A DNA stretch of 64,000 nucleotides, from contig JANBVI010000053.1 in assembly GCA_024239075.1 (NCBI GenBank), positions 62,001 through 126,000 of the forward strand, given 5' to 3'. The DNA is from Fischerella sp. CENA71 (lineage in GTDB: Bacteria > Cyanobacteriota > Cyanobacteriia > Cyanobacteriales > Nostocaceae). The translations under genes and the position numbers were made by a program. Of the stretch, positions 58,204 to 64,000 are shown in pieces. Every line of letters begins with the position of its first letter. Position 1 is the stretch's first letter. The notes under the pieces are model-generated. The model was given only the letters and a program-made list of their open reading frames with translations. It made no database searches and was not told where the DNA came from.

Positions 58204-58484
58204 TAGACCTCTTGCATAAATCCTCAAAACCCCGTTCTAGCTTAATTTTGCTTAGTATCTTAAGGTCTTGGTGTTTCAGTGAAATTTATTTCAACACCCT
58301 ACTCTAAGAGAAGCCGCTTACGCGTCTACGTGACGAGAACCGAAGCCACTGCGGTGAACGGGTTCCCCGGCATAAAGCACGTGGCGTCCAAGACGGGGCT
58401 GGTTTCACCAAGACACTAAGAAGACTTGTTTTTTTGGGTTACACCTTAAATGGAGGTGTTTCAAATATTCATGCAAGAGGTCTA
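58204..58484. mobile_element. MITE-like element with 18-bp terminal inverted repeats
   Basis: TAGACCTCTTGCATAAAT (58204-58221) is matched by ATTCATGCAAGAGGTCTA (58467-58484), 17 of 18 bases inverted, with TA at both outer ends. The termini resemble those of cyanobacterial IS elements that begin GACCTCTTGCA. The interior of about 245 bp has no ORF and includes a copy of the 43-bp dispersed repeat (58344-58386) and inner TCTTGGTG/CACCAAGA arms. Confidence 0.8.
58344..58386 (+). repeat. 43-bp dispersed repeat core, copy 3 (inside the MITE)
   Basis: AGCCACTGCGGTGAACGG then GTTCCCCGGCATAAAGC, the same core as at 24637 and 37012. Surrounding GCGTCTACGTGACG is also shared in type. Confidence 0.85.
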
Positions 58485-59505
58485 TTGCAGAAGTCTGCAC
58501 GCAAATTGATTGAATCAACCTAAATCAGTGAACGGTTATCAGTGAACAGTAGATAACTGATAACGGTTACTGCTGCAAATGTTTAGAACTTTTCATAAAG
58601 ATAGGAAACTTCTATGCCGCACTATCCGTCACTTCAAATTATGATTTTTAGGAGCGTTTTCTTAATTACTAAATAGCCATACATTATAAATTACATAAAT
58701 TGTGAGATTATTATTTATCAATTATTCATTTGAGACATTTGGTGTCGTACGAAGGACAAAAGCATCACTTAAAAGGGTTGAACCATCAACTTAGAAAGGC
58801 TTATTTTTAGTTGCTGGTAATGATCGAAAAAATCAACCTCTCAAATTACACAAGAAGGAATGCTTGGATAGATAGGACTTTTAGCTTTTGTGTAGACCTA
58901 ATAAATCATGTCTCTACATTTGTCTACCTTATTAAGGAAGATGGCTAAACTACACAACAATCGAAAAATTCAAAAAATCTTTGTGCAACACAAGTGTATA
59001 TAGTTGGGATTGACTGCTATTGTTAAACTTATCCATTTATTGTGCTGATTTAATTTGATGCTTTGTAGATGAAAATTTACTGCCAGAAAGGCAAGGCAAA
59101 AGTAGGTAACATGCTAAGATGTTACGCCATTATTCGCCACTTTATCTAAGTCCAAAATCATCTGAGCAGCAACATATTTTAGCAGTGGTGGCAACTATGA
59201 TAAATGAAAAGAAGTAAGTGAGAAAATTATACATGAAATGCCAACTATTGAAACATGTGGGGAAAGTAATTTCTCTGTTTTACCAACTGATCAGACCATC
59301 TAACCAGCTTTTTGCTACTTAACTTACTCATCAAAGCTAAAGATTATCAGTAAGGGAACTTCAAAAAATAAATTATTCAACTCCTGCACCTGGTAAAAAT
59401 TATTCCTCTGTGTCCCCCATGTCTTCTAATACCATGCAATTGGATAATTTTTGATTTAGAAATCCCTAATTGTTTTTCATAAAATTCGACTCAGGAGAAA
59501 GCACT
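58485..59505. other. 1-kb intergenic region upstream of amiC1
   Basis: AT-rich with one STRR remnant (AACGGTTATCAGTGAACAG near 58530). No ORF supported. AGGAGA about six bases before the GTG at 59506 is the ribosome-binding site of the amidase gene. Regulatory sequence for amiC1 is expected here. Confidence 0.45.
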
Positions 59506-61437
59506 GTGAAACTACACTGGTTGATACCTAGTACCGTCTTAAGTATCTCCTCTGTTTTATTGTTGTCGCCTGCTGATGCAGCGAATCTAGAATCTTGGCG
59601 TTTTGATAGCAATCAAAATCGGTTAGAAATCAACACTGATGGTGCTGTACAACCCACAGCCCAACTTGTTTTCAATCCGACACGATTAGTAATTGATTTA
59701 CCTGGGATTAAATTTGGACGTCCACAGCTTGTTCAGTCAGTAGGTGGAGCGATTCGTTCTGTCCGCATTGGTCAGTTTGACCCCCAAACCACAAGGGTGG
59801 TAATTGAACTGACTCCTGGTTATACCCTCGATCCCCAGAAAGTGAAATTTGAGGGTATTAGCGCCAATCGTTGGCGGGTACAATTACCCAAGCCAAAACA
59901 GGAGGAAATTGCTACCTCGCCTAACAGAAATATTTACAATGTGGTCAAAACAGAACCTCGTGCCTTATCCAATAATAGGGAAACGGTAGCTAAAACCACA
60001 GTAGGTACGACTCAAATTGAAAGTTTACGCGTCACAGGAGATGGCTTTTTTGTTCGTACCAGTGGTAGGAATCCAGAGGTGAAGGTAAAACGTAGTCGCG
60101 ATCGCACAAACATTTACATGGATATTTCTGGCGCTACTATCTCACCAAATCTGGAACAGCGCAATTTACCAATAAATCGCTATGGTGTCAGCAATATCCA
60201 ACTCTCTGAATTAGAAACCGCACCACCCACAGTCCGCTTGACAATGCGGGTGAACAGAAATAGCCCCGATTGGCGAGCAAGTGTAAATAGCGCCAACGGT
60301 TTGGTAATTTTACCTAATGCTATAATCAGCAAATTGCCCAGGGGTAATAATACTAGTATTTCTTTTGGCAATCAAAAAAAACCACCACTATCCCTTAACT
60401 TTGAGTCTCGTAATTCTGACTCCAATAATTCTGAGTCTCGTAATTCTGATAATGAGAATGACAATGAGCCAACTACAATTGAATCTATAGAATTGGCTGA
60501 TAATAATACCCAATTAATTATAAAAGCCGATCAGTCTTTATCTGGTAATGCTGGCTGGGATAGATCCTCCTCACTTTTCCGCATCACTATTCCCAATGCT
60601 CGCTTGGATTCTGACGTAAAAGGACCAGAATTAAATGCTAATAGCCCAATTTTACGAGTACGCCTACAACAGCAAGACCCTCGTACTGTTGTGATCTTTG
60701 TTCAGCCCGCAGCAGGAGTACAAATTGGCGAACTCAACAAACCAAGTCGCCGACTTTTAGCTCTAGATTTACGGCGCTCATCAACTCGAATTACATCGAC
60801 CGTTGCTTTACCTCCTTTACCACGACCAAACCCACAACCTTTATCAGAAATTCCAATTACAAATCTACCCCAACCCACGCCGTCACGTCGCGTCAAGGGA
60901 AGAGTGGTAGTGCTTATAGATCCAGGACATGGTGGTAAAGACTCCGGAGCACTCGGTATTGGTGGAGCAAGAGAAAAGGATGTAATTCTACCTATTGGTA
61001 AAAAGCTAGGAGAGATTTTGCAACGACATGGCGTGCAAGTTGTATTAACGCGGAGTTCTGACTACTTTGTAACTCTTCCAGGTCGAGTAAAAATGGCTGA
61101 AAGTGTTGATGCGGATGTATTTGTCAGCATTCACGCTAATTCAGCAGGTGCAGGTCGTCCGGATGTCAACGGTTTGGAAACGTATTATTACGATACTGGT
61201 TTAAGTTTGGCACGAATTGTTCACAGAAGCATTTTGCAAAGTGTAAACGTCAGAGACAGAGGAGTACGAAAGGCTAGATTTTATGTTCTGCGGAAAAGTT
61301 CTATGCCCTCAATTTTAGTCGAAACAGGTTATATGACTGGTCGCCAAGATATGGCTAGGTTAAAAACTGCATCTTACCAAAATCAAATGGCAGAGGCGAT
61401 CGCCCGTGGTATTCTCCAGTATCTTCAGCGCAAGTAA
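59506..61437 (+). CDS. amiC1: N-acetylmuramoyl-L-alanine amidase with AMIN domains, copy 1
   Basis: A 643-residue exported peptidoglycan amidase. Start is GTG with AGGAGA upstream, the same arrangement as in the next gene; a longer TTG reading was rejected. The signal peptide ends near ADAA. Two AMIN domains (about 22-110 and 155-260) and a third beta-rich segment precede the zinc amidase (about 450-640): LIDPGHGGKDSGA, GGAREKDVILP, VSIHANSAG and the catalytic Glu in ILVETGYMTG. In Anabaena, AmiC enzymes drill septal nanopores needed for cell-cell communication. A Ser/Asn/Glu-rich stretch (ESRNSDSNNSESRNSD) lies in the linker. Confidence 0.93.
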   Translation: MKLHWLIPSTVLSISSVLLLSPADAANLESWRFDSNQNRLEINTDGAVQPTAQLVFNPTRLVIDLPGIKFGRPQLVQSVGGAIRSVRIGQFDPQTTRVVIELTPGYTLDPQKVKFEGISANRWRVQLPKPKQEEIATSPNRNIYNVVKTEPRALSNNRETVAKTTVGTTQIESLRVTGDGFFVRTSGRNPEVKVKRSRDRTNIYMDISGATISPNLEQRNLPINRYGVSNIQLSELETAPPTVRLTMRVNRNSPDWRASVNSANGLVILPNAIISKLPRGNNTSISFGNQKKPPLSLNFESRNSDSNNSESRNSDNENDNEPTTIESIELADNNTQLIIKADQSLSGNAGWDRSSSLFRITIPNARLDSDVKGPELNANSPILRVRLQQQDPRTVVIFVQPAAGVQIGELNKPSRRLLALDLRRSSTRITSTVALPPLPRPNPQPLSEIPITNLPQPTPSRRVKGRVVVLIDPGHGGKDSGALGIGGAREKDVILPIGKKLGEILQRHGVQVVLTRSSDYFVTLPGRVKMAESVDADVFVSIHANSAGAGRPDVNGLETYYYDTGLSLARIVHRSILQSVNVRDRGVRKARFYVLRKSSMPSILVETGYMTGRQDMARLKTASYQNQMAEAIARGILQYLQRK

Positions 61438-61894
61438 CTCATCAAAATATTCTTTAATGATGACTTTTATGATTACCGTATTTATGCTGAAGCTACAACA
61501 TTTTTGCAGCTATTAAACTATGGTATTTGCCAGTTTTACTTAGATAATCAATGTATAAATTACCGGAGACTACTCGATAAAAAAGTTTTTTACCAACCAT
61601 ATAGTTAACCAAAACTAACAACAGTAGTTAATTTGGATTATTTCTATGTTGGTGCCATTTATTGCTGTTAATAGACAATTTTGATTGTGCTCACAGCAGT
61701 GAAAACTCAGAGGATCTTGCTAAAATTTGACGCCATTAGCTGTAACTTTATAAAGTATTCTTTGTCTATAGAGTACAAACCAATACATTCAATGTATGAG
61801 CTAATACTTTGGCGATAATGGTGTGAGGATTTTAAGATTAGCCAATACTTGACAAATTACGTCTCCCATAAATAGCCAATCAGGAGAAAAAATT
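61438..61894. other. Intergenic spacer between the two amidase genes
   Basis: 457 bp of AT-rich DNA without ORF. It ends with AGGAGAAAAAATT before the GTG of amiC2, nearly identical to the leader of amiC1, showing that the duplication included the translation start. Confidence 0.55.
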
Positions 61895-63805
61895 GTGAAA
61901 CTACACCACTGGTTGATACCTACTACTTTTTTAAGTATCTGCCTGTTATCGTCGCCTGTAAAAGCAGCAAACTTACAATCTTGGCGTTTTGATGCCAATC
62001 AAAATCGATTAGAAATTAATACTGATGGTGCTGTACAACCTACTGCCCAATTAGTCTTTAATCCTACACGGTTGGTGATTGATTTACCCGGTGTGAAATT
62101 TGGGCGTCCACAGCTTGTCCAGTCGGTTGGTGGTGCAATTCGTGCCGTCCGTATCGGTCAGCTTGACCCCCAAACAACACGGGTGGTAGTCGAACTGAAT
62201 CCAGGTTATACTCTTGACCCCCAACAGGTAAAGTTTGAAGGGGTTACGGCTAGTCGCTGGCAGGTACAATTACCACAACCTCAACGACAGGAAGTTGCTA
62301 CTAATCCCAGAAATATCTATAGTGTGGTAACTCCTAATACTCCTAATACTTCTAGTACTCCTAATACTTTTAACAGTTCCAATACTTTTAATACTTCTAA
62401 TACCTCTAATACTTCTATCAATAAAAAACCCCTTATCAGTGCAAATACTGGCACAACCCAAATAGAAAGTTGGAGAGTAACAGGAGATGGATTTTTTGTT
62501 CGCACTAGTGGTAGTCGCCCCCAGGTGCAAGTAAATCGTAGCCCAGACAAAAGCACTATTGATATTGATGTTGCTGGCGCCACTTTATCACCAAATTTAT
62601 TACAACGAAATGCAAGTGTAAATAGATACGGTGTTAATAGCATTCAATTCACTCAACTGGAAACAACACCACCCACAGTCCGCATCACAATGCAGGTAAA
62701 TCCAAGCAGTACTGATTGGCGAGCCAGCAGTAGTGCTATTGGTGGTTTAGTACTATTACCTAATGGTGGGGTATCTAAATTACCTTCTGATAGTTTAGCT
62801 AACAATTCTAGTTCTTCCGCCATTCCCAGTACTGATGTGGCAACAATTCAAGCTGTGGAACTAAGTGCGACTGGTAGACAGTTAATTATAAAAGGCGATC
62901 GCAATTTAACTGCAAATGGTGGTTGGGATAGATCCTCCGGCTTGTTCCGCATTACTATTCCCAATGCAAAGCTATCTACACCTGTTAAGGGGCCGGTAAT
63001 GGATGCAAATAGTCCTATCCTGAGGGTGCGTTTGCAACAGCAAAATCCTAATATTGTTGTGGTTTACGTCCAGCCGGCTTCAGGGGTGCAAGTTGGGCCA
63101 GTTAATCAAATTGGCGATCAATTTGTCTCTGTAGAGCTACAACGAAATCGTACTTCTGTTGTTTTACCTCCCCTACCACAAGCAAATCCACAACCATTAC
63201 CAGTACCCAGTGCCAAAAATCCTGATACTGTTGTACAATCACCTGCACCACGTCCAACCCCCAGAGGAAAAGTAATAGTTGTAATAGATCCTGGACATGG
63301 TGGTAAAGACTCTGGTGCGCCTGGAATTGGTGGATTATTAGAAAAAGATGTGGTTCTACCGATTGGTAAGAGAATAGCGGCTATTTTAGAACAAAATGGC
63401 ATTCAAACAGTACTAACGCGGGATGCAGACTTCTTTGTAGAGTTACAGGGAAGAGTAGATATCGCAGAGCGTGCTAATGCTACCCTGTTTGTCAGCGTTC
63501 ACGCTAATTCTGTAGATAAGCGTCCAGATGTGAATGGGCTAGAAGTTTATTACTACGACAGTGGATATAGTCTAGCTGAAGTCGTCCGCAAAACCATTCT
63601 GCAAAATATTTCTACCTTGAATGATCGAGGAACACGTAAAGCCAGATTTTATGTCCTTAGAAAAAGTTCTATGCCTTCAATTTTAGTGGAAACTGGTTAT
63701 ATGACTGGTCGGGAAGACAACCCTAGACTGGGAAACCCTGAATATCAAAATCGTATGGCAGAAGCTATAGCTAATGGTATACTTAGATACTTAAAATCCA
63801 GATAG
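61895..63805 (+). CDS. amiC2: N-acetylmuramoyl-L-alanine amidase with AMIN domains, copy 2
   Basis: A 636-residue paralogue of the preceding gene with the same order: signal peptide, AMIN domains, proline-rich hinge and zinc amidase (VIDPGHGGKDSGA, LLEKDVVLP, VSVHANSVD, ILVETGYMTG). The first AMIN domain is nearly identical to copy 1, while the linker differs: residues about 148-176 are an Asn-Thr-Ser run (NTPNTSSTPNTFN...) encoded by TCTAATACT-type 9-bp tandem repeats. GTG start with AGGAG upstream. Expected to act on septal peptidoglycan. Confidence 0.93.
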   Translation: MKLHHWLIPTTFLSICLLSSPVKAANLQSWRFDANQNRLEINTDGAVQPTAQLVFNPTRLVIDLPGVKFGRPQLVQSVGGAIRAVRIGQLDPQTTRVVVELNPGYTLDPQQVKFEGVTASRWQVQLPQPQRQEVATNPRNIYSVVTPNTPNTSSTPNTFNSSNTFNTSNTSNTSINKKPLISANTGTTQIESWRVTGDGFFVRTSGSRPQVQVNRSPDKSTIDIDVAGATLSPNLLQRNASVNRYGVNSIQFTQLETTPPTVRITMQVNPSSTDWRASSSAIGGLVLLPNGGVSKLPSDSLANNSSSSAIPSTDVATIQAVELSATGRQLIIKGDRNLTANGGWDRSSGLFRITIPNAKLSTPVKGPVMDANSPILRVRLQQQNPNIVVVYVQPASGVQVGPVNQIGDQFVSVELQRNRTSVVLPPLPQANPQPLPVPSAKNPDTVVQSPAPRPTPRGKVIVVIDPGHGGKDSGAPGIGGLLEKDVVLPIGKRIAAILEQNGIQTVLTRDADFFVELQGRVDIAERANATLFVSVHANSVDKRPDVNGLEVYYYDSGYSLAEVVRKTILQNISTLNDRGTRKARFYVLRKSSMPSILVETGYMTGREDNPRLGNPEYQNRMAEAIANGILRYLKSR

Positions 63806-63858
63806 AAATCTAGTAAAAATGGCTAAATAGTTTAGTAGTTAAGTAAGTCGGCACAAAT

Positions 63859-63895
63859 GTAGAGACGCGAAATTATCCTTACTACGCATCTCTAC
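63859..63895. repeat. GTAGAGACGCG...CGCATCTCTAC dispersed hairpin
   Basis: Eleven-base arms with one mismatch around a 15-nt loop. It is a third copy of the hairpin at 25402 and 31004. It lies 54 bp after the amiC2 stop and may end that transcript. Confidence 0.65.
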
Positions 63896-64000
63896 TACTT
63901 GGGGTCGTAATTTGTTATTTGTCATTGGTAGGGGTTTTAGATATGTTTACTTTTTGTAACTCAGTTATGTTACTTAGATCACAAAATTTTTAAGAGAAGT

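Overview
The window is from a filamentous, probably heterocyst-forming cyanobacterium (Nostocales). The main signs are abundant HIP1 octamers (GCGATCGC), heptameric short tandem repeats (STRR) between genes, WD40/AAA and AMIN-domain proteins typical of the order, the myxoxanthophyll genes cruF/cruG, petJ, and a block ssb, mreBCD, tandem amiC that I recall from Anabaena/Nostoc chromosomes. Most of the sequence is AT-rich chromosomal DNA. No rRNA, tRNA, CRISPR array or phage region was seen.

Layout. 1-577 is the 5' part of an IS4-type transposase cut by the window edge. 0.9-5 kb holds a metallophosphatase, a fungal-type cytosine deaminase divergent from a nucleoside hydrolase (a plausible cytidine to cytosine to uracil salvage pair), and truB. 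5.4-17.1 kb is an accessory region: a vMAP-like HTH/AAA protein, a membrane-anchored Ser/Pro-rich protein with a small partner, two tandem exported proteins made of a Cys/His repeat, a single-domain globin, a secreted CBM42-only protein, an AAA-TM-WD40 giant, a Tat-exported GH5 enzyme and a membrane Ser/Thr kinase. 17.7-20.2 kb is a compact operon with an NRAMP-like transporter that lacks the canonical metal-binding motifs, a lipoprotein and two PRC-barrel proteins.

20.4-32.7 kb carries a TonB-dependent receptor, a TPR protein, cytochrome c6, a GNAT enzyme, a group 2 sigma factor, priA (with repeat DNA inserted in frame), a GC-rich SDR gene and an unusual TAXI-type binding protein with a cytoplasmic extension. 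33-39 kb is a kdpABC potassium ATPase operon with a truncated kdpD and no kdpE. 39-47.8 kb has a VapBC-type module, ligA, an RNase HI with an extra C-terminal domain, cruG/cruF, and rpmA/rplU. 48-64 kb has a small Cys protein with a clear terminator, an RlaP-like nucleotidyltransferase, ribD, mreBCD, ssb with a LexA-box match, a SIMPL protein, an EVE protein, a cation/proton antiporter, a MITE-like element, and two tandem AMIN amidases.

Repeats are the strongest recurring theme. STRR arrays abut, or even supply, the start or stop codons of about a dozen genes. A 43-bp core repeat occurs three times. A hairpin repeat family sits between kdpA and kdpB, near petJ, and in frame inside priA. Functional calls rest on motif recognition by eye; no database search was run.
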